This document shows positions 27,080 through 36,057 of a DNA stretch of 64,000 nt, piece by piece. The stretch is from contig NZ_JAUOQT010000004.1 in assembly GCF_030547245.1 (NCBI RefSeq), positions 377,001 to 441,000 of the forward strand, read 5' to 3'. Numbering within the stretch: position 1 is the first letter of the stretch; each line of letters starts with the position of its first letter. The notes beneath the pieces are model-generated. The model was not told where the DNA came from. It worked only from the letters and a program-made list of their open reading frames with translations, and searched no databases. The position numbers and the translations under genes are program-made. The stretch comes from Oceanihabitans sp. 2_MG-2023. GTDB taxonomy: Bacteria > Bacteroidota > Bacteroidia > Flavobacteriales > Flavobacteriaceae.

Positions 27080-27250
27080 AATTTTTATTAGTTGAAGCTG
27101 TATTAAAATAGCTCGTCTAAATTAGCACGAACACCAACTAAACAATAACTGCAATGCTTAAAAGGTTAAAAATAGTTTAGCAACTTCTTTAAGTTCTTTT
27201 TTTGTGACATTCTGGTTTTCAAAATAGGAAATTTTTAAACCGATAACTTT

Positions 27251-28297
27251 TTAAATACTTCCTTTGCCATAATATTTTTTTCGTAACCAAAAGGATACTT
27301 TAACTAACAATATTAATGCAGGAACTTCTACCAAAGGGCCTATTACACCTGCAAATGCTTGTCCGGAATTCAATCCAAAAACAGCAATAGCAACCGCTAT
27401 AGCTAATTCAAAATTATTACCTGCTGCTGTAAATGCAACCGAAGCTGTTTTGTCATAAGTTGCTCCTGTAGCTTTAGTAAAGAAAAAGCCTATAATAAAC
27501 ATTAAGGTGAAGTAAATGAGTAGAGGTATAGCAATAATTATAACATCCATTGGGATTTGTACAATAAGTTCTCCTTTTAATGAGAACATAACAATAATAG
27601 TAAAGAGTAAAGCAATTAAAGTAATTGGTGAAATAGTAGGAATAAACTTGGTTGTATACCAATGTTCTCCTTTTAAAGGAACAAGAATAAGACGACTTAA
27701 AATTCCTAAAGCAAAAGGAATTCCTAAATAAATGGCAACACTTTCTGCAATAGTAGTTATTGAAATATCTACAATAGCACCTTCAAAACCAAAATAGGGA
27801 GGAAGTACTGTAATAAAAAGCCAAGCATAAAAACTATAGGCAAACACTTGGAAAACACTGTTTAAGGCAACTAAACCTGCTCCATATTCGCTGCTGCCTT
27901 CGGCAAGGTCGTTCCACACTAAAACCATAGCAATACATCTTGCAAGACCTATTAAAATAAGTCCAACCATATATTCAGGATAATCCCTTAAAAAAGTAAT
28001 GGCTAGAATAAACATTAAAACAGGACCAATAATCCAATTTAGGATTAAGGAAATGGAAAGGATTTTGGTATTTTTAAATACTTTAGGTAATAGTGCATAA
28101 TTTACTTTTGCCAAAGGCGGGTACATCATTAAAATTAAACCAATTGCAATTGGAATGTTTGTGGTACCACTACTTAGCGAATTAATAAAATCTGGAAAAC
28201 TTGGTGAAAAATAGCCTATAGAAACACCAATAGCCATTGCTACAAAAATCCATAAGGTTAGATTCCTGTCTAGAAAACTTAGTTTTTTATTTGCCAT
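27251..28297 (-). CDS. acr3: ACR3-type arsenite efflux transporter
   Basis: A 348-residue permease with ten hydrophobic helices that exports arsenite across the inner membrane. The ACR3 core is recognisable: [18 protein letters not shown], with the essential cysteine of helix 4, followed by [19 protein letters not shown], and later [21 protein letters not shown] 28297 is preferred; the longer in-frame start at 28342 lies inside arsC. It follows arsC with one base between, completing arsR-DUF6428-arsC-acr3. The trailing 60 bases of the frame past the stop are discussed as a possible remnant. Confidence 0.93.
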   Translation of the reverse strand: MANKKLSFLDRNLTLWIFVAMAIGVSIGYFSPSFPDFINSLSSGTTNIPIAIGLILMMYPPLAKVNYALLPKVFKNTKILSISLILNWIIGPVLMFILAITFLRDYPEYMVGLILIGLARCIAMVLVWNDLAEGSSEYGAGLVALNSVFQVFAYSFYAWLFITVLPPYFGFEGAIVDISITTIAESVAIYLGIPFALGILSRLILVPLKGEHWYTTKFIPTISPITLIALLFTIIVMFSLKGELIVQIPMDVIIIAIPLLIYFTLMFIIGFFFTKATGATYDKTASVAFTAAGNNFELAIAVAIAVFGLNSGQAFAGVIGPLVEVPALILLVKVSFWLRKKYYGKGSI

Positions 28298-28298
28298 T

Positions 28299-28916
28299 TT
28301 AAGATTGAATTTGTGAGAATACGTAAAACATTTCGGTAGCAATTTGTAAGCTTCTTTCTTTATATTTTTCTGCTTGTAGTGGTGTATTATCGAAAGCTTT
28401 TGGGTCTTCGAAAGTAATTGGAATTCGTTTTTCTGCTCCAGCTATAAAAGGACAACCTCCATCTGCCTGCGAGCAGGTCATGATTGCTGCGAATTCGGAT
28501 TTCGGATTAAAATCAGCTTCCAGCTTTTTGGAAAAACCAATTATTGGATGTGCATTATCTGTATATTTAATACTGTATATTGGGTTGCTTGCTTCTGCTA
28601 TTTTTTGAATTTTAAAACCGGCATTCTTTAAGGTTTCAGTAACCATTGGAAATAGAGCAGTAGCTTCGGTTCCTCCAGAATAGCAAAATACATTCCTAAT
28701 ACTAAAATGGTTTGCCATGGTTTGCGCCCAAACTTGCGATAAATGACTTCTTCTAGAGTTGTGTGTGCAAATAAAGTTTAACCTAATTTCTTGATTTGCT
28801 TTCACTTTATCTTCAAGGTAAGTAACTAATGGTTGTAGTATTTCTTTTCGAGTAGCATCTATGCTTTCTACATCTAGCGAAGCAATAGATTTTTCAATAG
28901 ATTTGAATATGGACAT
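28299..28916 (-). CDS. arsC: Arsenate reductase, low-molecular-weight phosphatase type
   Basis: A 205-residue protein of the LMW protein-tyrosine-phosphatase fold that reduces arsenate. The P-loop is [10 protein letters not shown] with the nucleophile C50, followed by [13 protein letters not shown], and the C-terminal [13 protein letters not shown] gives two cysteines that could relay the disulfide. The CTHNSRRS variant, rather than the usual CTGNSCRS, is normal for the Bacteroidota branch next to acr3. It ends one base before acr3 begins and starts 28 bases after the DUF6428 stop. Confidence 0.88.
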   Translation of the reverse strand: MSIFKSIEKSIASLDVESIDATRKEILQPLVTYLEDKVKANQEIRLNFICTHNSRRSHLSQVWAQTMANHFSIRNVFCYSGGTEATALFPMVTETLKNAGFKIQKIAEASNPIYSIKYTDNAHPIIGFSKKLEADFNPKSEFAAIMTCSQADGGCPFIAGAEKRIPITFEDPKAFDNTPLQAEKYKERSLQIATEMFYVFSQIQS

Positions 28917-28944
28917 TTTATTGGTATTTGATTGATTTTATTAA

Positions 28945-29412
28945 TTAACAACAACCACTTCCTGGTTCGCAAGTGTTTCCTGTTTGTATTTCTGAAAATT
29001 GCAATTTTGGTTTTTCTGTAGGAATACCGCAATTATCTTTTGCTAAGCAATCTGTTTGTTTTGTTGTTAATAAGAAGTTTTTTCCATCAAAATCTAATCC
29101 GAATTTACCAATGGTTTCCGCTTGATATTCTACTTCAATTTCTAAATCTTCGATTCCAAGTGTTTTTTCAGATAGAGAAATAATATGCACCAATTTTTCA
29201 GGATGTAATCTGTGATCGTAATCATTTGCATTCCAAAGTTGAAAGTTTACTACTTCTTCTTTTCTAACAGTTCCTCCACAATCTATAAAGTGTTTAGTTA
29301 TTTTTCCAACTTCAGTTACATGAAAGTGATTAGGTACTAACTCGCCATTTGGTAATTGAAAAGCAATCGTTTTTAATTCTTTTAAGATGTTTTTAATTTC
29401 AGATAGTTTCAT
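28945..29412 (-). CDS. DUF6428 family protein of the ars operon
   Basis: A 155-residue protein of a Bacteroidota family that accompanies arsenic genes; molecular role unknown. The body is beta-rich with ELVPNHFHVTEVGKITKHFID and LWNANDYDHRLHPEKL, both His-bearing. The end carries cysteines, CLAKDNCGIPTEK and a tail CEPGSGCC, which would suit binding a soft metalloid such as As(III). Whether it senses, carries or detoxifies arsenic is unproven. It starts 55 bases after the upstream 28-base element. Confidence 0.75.
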   Translation of the reverse strand: MKLSEIKNILKELKTIAFQLPNGELVPNHFHVTEVGKITKHFIDCGGTVRKEEVVNFQLWNANDYDHRLHPEKLVHIISLSEKTLGIEDLEIEVEYQAETIGKFGLDFDGKNFLLTTKQTDCLAKDNCGIPTEKPKLQFSEIQTGNTCEPGSGCC

Positions 29413-29467
29413 ATTTTATTTTTTTACTTGATTTTCAGGTCTTTGTTATGAATGTTTTACAGTTATA

Positions 29468-29495
29468 TTTGTTTATTGCGATTATACGATTAATG
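29468..29495. promoter_or_regulatory. Repeated ars element, copy A
   Basis: This 28-base stretch matches copy B (29853-29880) at 24 of 28 positions, sharing TTTGTT, ATTGC and TACGATTAATG (differences near bases 7, 13, 16, 17). It lies in the gap between arsR and DUF6428, 55 bases upstream of the DUF6428 start. Best reading is an ArsR operator within the operon. Confidence 0.6.
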
Positions 29496-29509
29496 AATTC
29501 AAATTTTTT

Positions 29510-29839
29510 TTAGCAGCAATTGGCAATATTAATATCCTGATCTAAAAACAGAAGCATTACATTTTTCATTTTTGTCCAGTTTTCTTTATCTATACAATAG
29601 CAAACGCTAGTGCCTTCAACATTTCCTTTTATTAATCCTAGTAGTTTAAGTTCTTTTAAATGTTGCGAAATGGTTGGTTGTGCTAAACCAATTTCGTTAA
29701 CTAAATCGCCACAAACACAAGTGTTAATCTTAAATAAATGCTGTAAAATTGCAACTCGAGCAGGATGCCCAAATACTTTTGCAAATAGGGCAATTTCGTT
29801 TTGTTGATCTGTAAATATTTCCGTTTTCGCTAGTCCCAT
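29510..29839 (-). CDS. arsR: ArsR-family metalloregulatory repressor
   Basis: A 109-residue winged-helix repressor. The HTH is QPTISQHLKELKLLGLIKGN, and the arsenite-binding cysteines C41 and C43 lie in NTCVCGDLVNEI (helix 3, ELCVCDL-type), with two more cysteines at the very end (NIANCC) and one in SVCYCID that may extend the site. It should sit on the operator and leave upon As(III). First gene of the ars operon; its ATG lies 13 bases from copy B of the repeated element, consistent with self-repression. Confidence 0.9.
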   Translation of the reverse strand: MGLAKTEIFTDQQNEIALFAKVFGHPARVAILQHLFKINTCVCGDLVNEIGLAQPTISQHLKELKLLGLIKGNVEGTSVCYCIDKENWTKMKNVMLLFLDQDINIANCC

Positions 29840-29852
29840 TTTAAAGTGTTAA

Positions 29853-29880
29853 TTTGTTCATTGCAATATTACGATTAATG
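29853..29880. promoter_or_regulatory. Repeated ars element, copy B
   Basis: The 28-base counterpart of copy A, 13 bases upstream of the arsR ATG and 137 bases from the divergent lipoprotein start. Its core ATTGCAATATTACGAT is symmetric at 12 of 16 bases, as expected for a dimeric repressor; on the minus strand TAATATTG resembles a -7 box inside it. Confidence 0.6.
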
Positions 29881-30016
29881 TTTTGAAAATTAAAATATTT
29901 TATCAAGTATTTATAACTTCTTTTATATTCAGGTGTTTTTACGCTGTTTGTATTTAATTATAAATCAGATATTTATATTGTTAAACGAACTAGTCTAATT
30001 ATTAAAAACCTGTATT

Positions 30017-31483
30017 ATGAAATCTTTAAAATTCATTTTAATTTTTGTTGCTTTAGTCATTATGTATGCTTGTAAAAAAGAAGTAAAGCAAGATGTTAAA
30101 AATAATAATACTTTGTCTGAGTATGTACAGATTTCAAATATTGAAAACTCGAATTGTTCTCCAGATCCTAGTTGGTTTACTATGGTAAATGGTTCGCGTA
30201 GAACTCCAGCACCAAATGAAGGACAAACTAGTGTATTTGCAAATAATGTTACGGTTTCTAATTGTAATTTTCACCAATGGTCCTGGCAAAAATTTTTATG
30301 GTTAACTAATGAATATAATGAAAGACCAATGTTTTTAGATAGTTTGCACCAAGTTTCATCTATAGGAGAAAAATATCCTAAAAATAAAACGATTGTATTA
30401 ACAGATACGTCGCAAGCAAGTAATAAACAAGATATTTTAAAAACACCAGTTTTTACTTCAGGAAAACCAGTATCAAGCACTATATATTATGCGATTTATA
30501 TGAATGATATTAGTTATAGTACAATGATAGAATATGGTCCGAAAGTGAAAGCAGATCCTTTAAGCGCGAAAAATGTTGCTTTTCCTGTTGGTGCATTAGA
30601 GCTTAAAACTTCTTGGGTAGATGTAAATGCTTTAAGTGATGCTTCTTCTTATTTTGTAACCGATGCATTAATAAATGATATACCTACTAAAGTAGCACTT
30701 TTAGGAATGCATGTTGTTGGAGTAGTAGAAAACCATCCAGAGTTTGTTTGGGCAACTTTTGAACATGATGCACTTGCACCTTATTACGATTGGAGTAAAG
30801 CTACAGCTACTACAGATGCACCAGTTACTAGTACAATAGATTATCCGCTTTTTGATAAAAGTAACACCTCTAGCGTAAAAAACATTACATCGCCAAATAG
30901 TATAAACACGAATGTCTTTTCGGTGTATAAATATGGAACACCAATTGAGATAAAAAGCATTGATAATAAAAATGTGCAATCGTATATGGAAACTAGCCAG
31001 AATGGTTCGGAAAACTTTAATAACATACAAAACATAAATACTAGTGTAAAGAGCCAGCTATCTGGAATTTGGAATAATTACTTTTACAATGGTTCTTTAT
31101 GGATTAATACCGAAGGTTATAAAGGTATAGAAGCACAGGCTAAATTAATTGATTCGTTATCTGAAAAATTTGCACTTCAAAATTCAAAAAAAGGAGATTT
31201 TACTAGAGGTTCTGTTGCTGCATATAATATAACTATGGAAACCTATGTGCAAGTAGGTTTTACTTCTAAAGGAATACATACTACCATTGATAGTAATCTT
31301 GTAAATTGTTTTCTTTGTCATGGTGCAACTCATAAAAAAAGTATTACACCTCTAAATATTAGTCATATTTTTACTGGTTATGTTGGTGGTCTAAAAGGAC
31401 TTACAAAAACACAGGTAAAAGAACAACATGTAGCTTTTGTTCAGGAGCAACTAGTTATGCTTAGGAAACGAAATAAAGAATAG
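30017..31483 (+). CDS. Lipoprotein with a single CXXCH haem-type motif
   Basis: A 488-residue exported lipoprotein (lipobox FVALVIMYAC). The one diagnostic motif is CFLCH at residues 431-435, as in c-type cytochromes, followed by GATHKKSITPLNIS. The rest is beta-rich with aromatic stretches (NFHQWSWQKFLWLTNEYNE) and HVVGVVENHPEFVWATFEHD, whose His residues might be metal ligands. It may be a mono-haem cytochrome or a zinc protein; I know no close family. It is divergent from the ars operon and close to its operator, but is not an ars gene by any motif I see. Confidence 0.7.
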   Translation: MKSLKFILIFVALVIMYACKKEVKQDVKNNNTLSEYVQISNIENSNCSPDPSWFTMVNGSRRTPAPNEGQTSVFANNVTVSNCNFHQWSWQKFLWLTNEYNERPMFLDSLHQVSSIGEKYPKNKTIVLTDTSQASNKQDILKTPVFTSGKPVSSTIYYAIYMNDISYSTMIEYGPKVKADPLSAKNVAFPVGALELKTSWVDVNALSDASSYFVTDALINDIPTKVALLGMHVVGVVENHPEFVWATFEHDALAPYYDWSKATATTDAPVTSTIDYPLFDKSNTSSVKNITSPNSINTNVFSVYKYGTPIEIKSIDNKNVQSYMETSQNGSENFNNIQNINTSVKSQLSGIWNNYFYNGSLWINTEGYKGIEAQAKLIDSLSEKFALQNSKKGDFTRGSVAAYNITMETYVQVGFTSKGIHTTIDSNLVNCFLCHGATHKKSITPLNISHIFTGYVGGLKGLTKTQVKEQHVAFVQEQLVMLRKRNKE

Positions 31484-31561
31484 ATTTTAAAAATTTTAAA
31501 AAGGAAGTTTAGAGTAGCGTATTAATAGTATGTAGCGAATGTTTTTGGTTATAAACAGTCA

Positions 31562-32116
31562 CTAATATTTATTTAATAATTCCTCTTTTTTCTTTTCAAA
31601 ATCATCTAAAGTTATTATTCCATCATCTAGTAATTGTTTTAATTCTCTCAATTTGTCTGCACTAGATTTTTCATTACTGGATGTATTTAATAAAATCGAA
31701 TTGTCTTTAAAATCGGAATACATTTTAAAATGTCTATAATTTAATTTTTTATCTGAAATTGGCGAATCTATTTGTTCCATTATAGTCTTGCTAAACTTAG
31801 GGATGGTTTGAAAATAGTAACTTTTCCCCTTTTCTAAATAAACATCATATTTTTGAACTTTACTTTTTGAGCCAATAGCAGAAGCATAAATACCAATTGT
31901 AATACTGTCTGAATTGAAAATCTTATATTCTAAATGTCCTCCATTTTTTAGGTAGCAAATTTTTTCGCCATTCATAATAATATGATGCCTAGCTCCAGAA
32001 CCATAAGTCATCTTTGGTCTATAAATATTTATTGTAGCAAAATCACTTTGACCATAAGTGGATGTACAGAAGAAAATAATAAAAATAATTATAATATAGT
32101 TGGCTAATAGTTTCAA
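31562..32116 (-). CDS. Exported DUF2846-like protein with SHOCT tail
   Basis: A 184-residue protein with a signal peptide (1-21), a beta domain containing ATINIYRPKMTYGSGARHHI and SYYFQTIPKF that resembles DUF2846, and a last 30-residue SHOCT motif, LRELKQLLDDGIITLDDFEKK. SHOCT is a short helical hairpin often found at termini, thought to mediate oligomerisation. No operon partner. Family of the middle domain is judged by eye. Confidence 0.7.
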   Translation of the reverse strand: MKLLANYIIIIFIIFFCTSTYGQSDFATINIYRPKMTYGSGARHHIIMNGEKICYLKNGGHLEYKIFNSDSITIGIYASAIGSKSKVQKYDVYLEKGKSYYFQTIPKFSKTIMEQIDSPISDKKLNYRHFKMYSDFKDNSILLNTSSNEKSSADKLRELKQLLDDGIITLDDFEKKKEELLNKY

Positions 32117-32356
32117 GGTTGATTTTTATTGGGTTAAAAAGGAGTAAATATATTAAGTAAATTCTATTTTATTTAACTTATAACTAATGAAAAAGTTACT
32201 TAAGCTAACACCTTATAAACAATTGTTTGTTTGTAGGTAAATCCATGGGTAATGCATTTTTTGATATGTCTATACTTTATATACAAAAATCCAATTAAGT
32301 AAATTAGTAAAAGAATAGTTGTTTTTTTATATAAACACAAAATAATAAAAGACTTA

Positions 32357-32791
32357 TTATCCATGTATTTGTTCTTCGGTAAGGTTTTCTATTAAAAAAT
32401 TTGCTGTTTCTGGTAGTTTATTTATTAAGTCTTCCATTACTTTTGGATTAGAAAATTCTGTTGTAATTCCTGGCAACATACTTAAAGATGGATCATCAAA
32501 ATCTGCACAACCCATAGCCCAGTTTTTAAAAAGACGATTGTTTACTAAATTATCATAAATTATTTTTATTTTGGTATGTCTAGAATCTTTTCGTATTCTA
32601 AATAAAAGATCATCAATAATTTCTGGTTCTCCTTCTATCACTTGAATAAAGAATCCTTTGCTATGCATTAATACTCCGCTAATGTTATCTATAGTATTAT
32701 AACCGTGTGAATCGTGTAACAAATTTAATAAATCACGTTTACTAAACGGAGTTGTAGCTTGGCTAGAATAAACCAGACGACGTAATTTCAT
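32357..32791 (-). CDS. BLUF-domain blue-light photoreceptor
   Basis: A 144-residue single-domain BLUF protein binding FAD. The photocycle residues are present at their usual places: Tyr8 (RLVYSSQ), Gln50 (FFIQVIEGE), an Asn at 32 and Trp91 with Met93 (FKNWAMGC), the numbering of cyanobacterial PixD. So light-driven hydrogen-bond rearrangement should work. No output domain is attached, so it must act through protein partners; none is encoded adjacent. Genes on either side (SHOCT protein, DUF4268) are not obviously related. Confidence 0.9.
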   Translation of the reverse strand: MKLRRLVYSSQATTPFSKRDLLNLLHDSHGYNTIDNISGVLMHSKGFFIQVIEGEPEIIDDLLFRIRKDSRHTKIKIIYDNLVNNRLFKNWAMGCADFDDPSLSMLPGITTEFSNPKVMEDLINKLPETANFLIENLTEEQIHG

Positions 32792-32868
32792 ATTGAATAA
32801 TCTTTAAGTATAATAAGTTCCTTGTCAGTCGTTTAACGAAGTTAGTAGAAACTTTTATTAAAGGCAAG

Positions 32869-33297
32869 TTAAACCTTTATAATATCTTGATATTCGTTGA
32901 AAAAGGCTTCAAATTGATGCATGTTTTCATTAAAAAACACCATAACTTCTTGCCATGTATTTTTGTTGTGTATAGATACTTTTTTACCTAAAGGAATATA
33001 GATACGAGAAATTTCTTTTCCATTTTCTAAAAAGTATTCTTCTTCAAAAATCGCTTCTGGTAGGTATTCGTTAACTAAAATATTTTGGAGGGATTCTAGT
33101 TTTTCCCAATAGGTTATTCGATTTTCTAAATCATCTTCAAGATCTAGTGCGACTAATGCTTTTTTGTTATCAAAATGAAACTTAAAGCTAAATCCTTTTA
33201 TTTTGGTGTTATATAAAATCCACTTTCTTGGAAAAGATTTTCCAAAGCTGGTCCAAAATAACTGTTTTATCTGTCTTGATTCTTCTTTGCTAAACAT
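32869..33297 (-). CDS. DUF4268 domain protein
   Basis: A 142-residue cytosolic protein of DUF4268, with the typical opening MFSKEESRQIKQLFWTSFGK and a middle FHFDNKKALVALDLED. DUF4268 is sometimes fused to restriction-type proteins, but single-domain forms like this have no known role. It is followed (7 bases) by nothing co-directional except the ZIP gene that ends 6 bases before its start side; the two may form a pair on the minus strand. Confidence 0.78.
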   Translation of the reverse strand: MFSKEESRQIKQLFWTSFGKSFPRKWILYNTKIKGFSFKFHFDNKKALVALDLEDDLENRITYWEKLESLQNILVNEYLPEAIFEEEYFLENGKEISRIYIPLGKKVSIHNKNTWQEVMVFFNENMHQFEAFFNEYQDIIKV

Positions 33298-33303
33298 ATA
33301 TGG

Positions 33304-33975
33304 TTACACAAAATAAGCAATTGCAATAGCTGCAACAATAGTTATTAATTTAGTGATATTAAATTTATGATCTTCATTACTTTCAAACAAAATAGTTGTC
33401 GAAATATGTAAAAATATACCAATTACTATTGCTGAAAATTCAAAATAATATTCTTGTATAAAGCTAAAATTTTCAGAAAGTAAAACACCAAAAGGTGTCA
33501 TTAATGCAAATAAAATTAAGAAAAAGGCAATTTTTGTTTTTGGTAATTGGGATGCAAAAAAGAAGGATGCAAGAATAATAGCAACTGGTAATTTATGTAT
33601 AATAATACCAAACAGTAAACTACTGTGGTTGTGTATTGGTATACCTTCTAAAACGCTATGTATACTTAAGCTTATAAATAATAGCCAGGGAAAAGCAGTT
33701 GCGCTTTTATTTAAATGCACGTGACCATGTTCTGCACCTTTAGAGAAAAACTCTAAAATTATTTGAAGTAAAATACCAATCATAATAAACAATCCTATTG
33801 GTTTATTAGTGTGTTGGTATACTTCAGGTAAAAAGTTGAAAACAGTAATAGATAGGAGGAAAGCTCCACTAAAAGCGAGTAATAGTTTTAAGTTTTTATT
33901 TCGCGATGGTTTTAAAATTAAAACAAAAGCATAACCTAAAAGAACACTTAATATTGGTAATAATATGTTTTGCAT
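33304..33975 (-). CDS. ZIP family divalent metal transporter
   Basis: A 223-residue protein with about seven hydrophobic helices. Metal-site motifs are SIHSVLEG (H106, E110) in helix 4 and IIHKLP (H127, K128, P130) in helix 5, matching ZIP importers of zinc, iron or manganese. The histidine cluster AEHGHVHL at 81-88 in the preceding loop is typical of ZIP cytosolic loops. It lies 6 bases upstream of DUF4268 and 61 bases from the methyltransferase on the same strand. Metal preference unknown. Confidence 0.87.
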   Translation of the reverse strand: MQNILLPILSVLLGYAFVLILKPSRNKNLKLLLAFSGAFLLSITVFNFLPEVYQHTNKPIGLFIMIGILLQIILEFFSKGAEHGHVHLNKSATAFPWLLFISLSIHSVLEGIPIHNHSSLLFGIIIHKLPVAIILASFFFASQLPKTKIAFFLILFALMTPFGVLLSENFSFIQEYYFEFSAIVIGIFLHISTTILFESNEDHKFNITKLITIVAAIAIAYFV

Positions 33976-34036
33976 CTATTTAAAGCAATATTTAAATTAA
34001 TGACTCTTAGACAAGCTTAGAGTAACAATTTTCTAA

Positions 34037-34768
34037 TTATTTAAAAATTAAGATTAATCTTTCACTTTGTTTGGCGTGAAAGGGATTGAGTTTATAATCG
34101 CCAAAAGCATCTAATAAATAAACTCCTGCTTGATTAAAGAGAGATTCAAAGTCAGCTAAAGTAAATCCTCTAACACGTTCTTGAAACGAATAATCTTTAC
34201 CATCTACAGTAAAAGAAATATCTTTAATAATATAACCATCAACAACACTTCGTTTTTGAGTAAAAGCTATCCCTTCAACGGTTTTAACATCTTCAGCAAC
34301 TAGGTTATCTATTACATATTCACTATTCATAAAATCGATTACACCAAAACCAAACTCGTTTAATTCTGCTTTAATAGCTTTAATAGTGTTTAAGTTGTCT
34401 TCTTCTTTATCAAAATAACCAAAACTGGTAAACAAATTAAAAACTGCATCAAATTGATCTGGATATGACTTACTCATATCGTGCACCTTAAATTTTAAGG
34501 TCTCATTTTCAAACTGTTTTGCATGTGCTATGCTATTAGCAGACAAATCTACTCCAGTTATAGTATAACCTATAGTGTTTAAGTATATGGAATGTCTGCC
34601 TTTTCCGCAGGCAAGATCTAGTATGCTTCCACCTTCTGGAATATTTAAATAATTGGTAAGATTATCCATAAACTGTTGGGCTTCGGTATAATCTCTATCT
34701 TTGTAAAGAATATGGTAAAATGGCGAATCAAACCACGAAGCAAACCATTCTTTTTCGCTTTTTATCAT
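34037..34768 (-). CDS. Class I SAM-dependent methyltransferase
   Basis: A 243-residue methyltransferase with motif I GSILDLACGKGRHSIYL near residue 45-60, acidic GVDLSANS after it, and FDAVFNLFTSFGYFDKE as motif IV region. The DLACGKGRHS form belongs to the group of bacterial enzymes annotated as small-molecule or tRNA/phospholipid methyltransferases. Divergent from the THUMP enzyme with a shared promoter region. Confidence 0.83.
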   Translation of the reverse strand: MIKSEKEWFASWFDSPFYHILYKDRDYTEAQQFMDNLTNYLNIPEGGSILDLACGKGRHSIYLNTIGYTITGVDLSANSIAHAKQFENETLKFKVHDMSKSYPDQFDAVFNLFTSFGYFDKEEDNLNTIKAIKAELNEFGFGVIDFMNSEYVIDNLVAEDVKTVEGIAFTQKRSVVDGYIIKDISFTVDGKDYSFQERVRGFTLADFESLFNQAGVYLLDAFGDYKLNPFHAKQSERLILIFK

Positions 34769-34787
34769 GTATTGTTATATATCAGCA

Positions 34788-34806
34788 CAAAAATAATCTA
34801 TTTTTG
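34788..34806. promoter_or_regulatory. Back-to-back -7 boxes of divergent genes
   Basis: CAAAAATA at 34788-34795 (TATTTTTG on minus) and TATTTTTG at 34799-34806 (plus) are three bases apart, driving the methyltransferase (ATG 34768) and the THUMP enzyme (ATG 34827). Neither has TTG at 19-20 bases; a plus TTG lies 24 bases away. Confidence 0.5.
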
Positions 34807-34826
34807 CAATCTATTTGTCGTAATAC

Positions 34827-35996
34827 ATGGAGAATAATTATAAAATGCTAGCCAAAACTTTATTTGGCTTTGAAGATTTATTAGCAAAAGAGCTAACACA
34901 ACTTGGTGCACAACAAGTTAAAATAGGAGTGCGAAGTGTTTCATTTGTTGGTGATAAAGGCTTTATGTACAAAGCGAATTTAGGACTGCGTACTGCAATT
35001 AAAATTTTAAAACCTATAAAGACTTTTAGAATTGTAAACGAAGAGGATTTGTACAAGCAAGTGTATAAAATGGATTGGAGTGAATATCTAAAATCTTCTG
35101 GAACTTTAGCTATTAGCTCTACGGTAAATTCTAAGCAGTTTACACACTCACAATATATTTCGCTTAAAACAAAAGATGCTATTGTAGATAAGTTTAGAGA
35201 TACTACTGGAGAAAGACCAAATGTAGATTTACGTTTTCCAGATTTAAAGATTAATGTACATATAGATAGACAAATGTGTACGCTTTCTTTAGATTCTTCT
35301 GGAGAATCGTTACACAAACGTGGATATAAAACAGCAACTAATATTGCACCAATTAACGAAGTTCTTGCTGCAGGTTTAATTATGCTTTCTGGTTGGGATG
35401 GACAAACCGATTTTATGGATCCAATGTGTGGTTCTGGAACTATGCTTGTAGAAGCAGCAATGATTGCTTGTAATATACCGCCAAACCTAATGCGTAAAGA
35501 ATTTGGTTTTGAACGTTGGAACGATTGGGATGTAGAACTTTTTGAAAAAATTGAAGCATCTTTATTAAGTAAAACTAGAGATTTTCATCATAGATTACTT
35601 GGTTTTGATAAATCACCAAGTGCAGTTACCAAAGCAAAAGAGAATTTAAAAAATGCACATTTAGATGAATTTGCCACTATAAAACATGAAGATTTTTTTA
35701 AAACTCAAAAGGGAGGAGAGGAAAAATTACACATGGTATTTAATCCTCCTTACGGTGAACGTTTAGATAATTTAGATGTAGAAGATTTTTATAGTAAAAT
35801 AGGAGATACCTTAAAGCAAGGCTATCCAGGAACCGATGCTTGGTTGGTTACTTCAAACTTAGAGGCCCTAAAGTTTGTAGGTTTACGTCCTTCACGAAAA
35901 ATAAAAGTATTTAATGCAAAGCTGGAAGCGCGTTTGGTGAAATATGAAATGTATGCTGGGAGTAAGAAAGGTAAATATATGAATAAGGAAAACTAG
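34827..35996 (+). CDS. THUMP-domain RNA methyltransferase (RlmL-type, m2G)
   Basis: A 389-residue class I enzyme that likely makes N2-methylguanosine in 23S rRNA (RlmL/YcbY N half) or a related RNA. The N-terminal THUMP domain is at about 5-160, followed by a Rossmann domain with motif I MDPMCGSGTMLVEAA and the catalytic FNPPYGERL, the N2-guanine methyltransferase NPPY. The E. coli RlmL fuses this to RlmK; here only the L part is present, common outside gammaproteobacteria. Full length, no partner gene adjacent. Confidence 0.88.
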   Translation: MENNYKMLAKTLFGFEDLLAKELTQLGAQQVKIGVRSVSFVGDKGFMYKANLGLRTAIKILKPIKTFRIVNEEDLYKQVYKMDWSEYLKSSGTLAISSTVNSKQFTHSQYISLKTKDAIVDKFRDTTGERPNVDLRFPDLKINVHIDRQMCTLSLDSSGESLHKRGYKTATNIAPINEVLAAGLIMLSGWDGQTDFMDPMCGSGTMLVEAAMIACNIPPNLMRKEFGFERWNDWDVELFEKIEASLLSKTRDFHHRLLGFDKSPSAVTKAKENLKNAHLDEFATIKHEDFFKTQKGGEEKLHMVFNPPYGERLDNLDVEDFYSKIGDTLKQGYPGTDAWLVTSNLEALKFVGLRPSRKIKVFNAKLEARLVKYEMYAGSKKGKYMNKEN

Positions 35997-36057
35997 TGTT
36001 TTTGCGTTGCAAATAGTTTTTTTTTAGCTTTTTTACAGCGTATAGCTTTTCATGTTT

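Larger units (their letters stand above)
26944..27250. other. 307-base intergenic region with hairpin and possible gene remnant
   Basis: This stretch holds the KTSC promoter box (26971-26978), a strong hairpin (27043-27079), and past it about 150 bases of coding-like minus-strand sequence just after the acr3 stop: one frame reads KISYFENQNVTKKELKEVAK before a stop, another reads KHCSYCLVGVRANLDELF to a stop, with no shared start. It may be a decayed gene end; I cannot name it. Confidence 0.35.

Noticed and set aside
30701-31030. Minus-strand ORFs inside the CXXCH lipoprotein
   Set aside because: Shadow frames; Cys/Ile/Phe-rich translation typical of antisense reading in AT-rich DNA.
32187-32300. 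Short coding-like string MKKLLKLTPYKQLFV between the SHOCT and BLUF genes
   Set aside because: Stops after 17 codons, no family resemblance and no extension in another frame that I can support.
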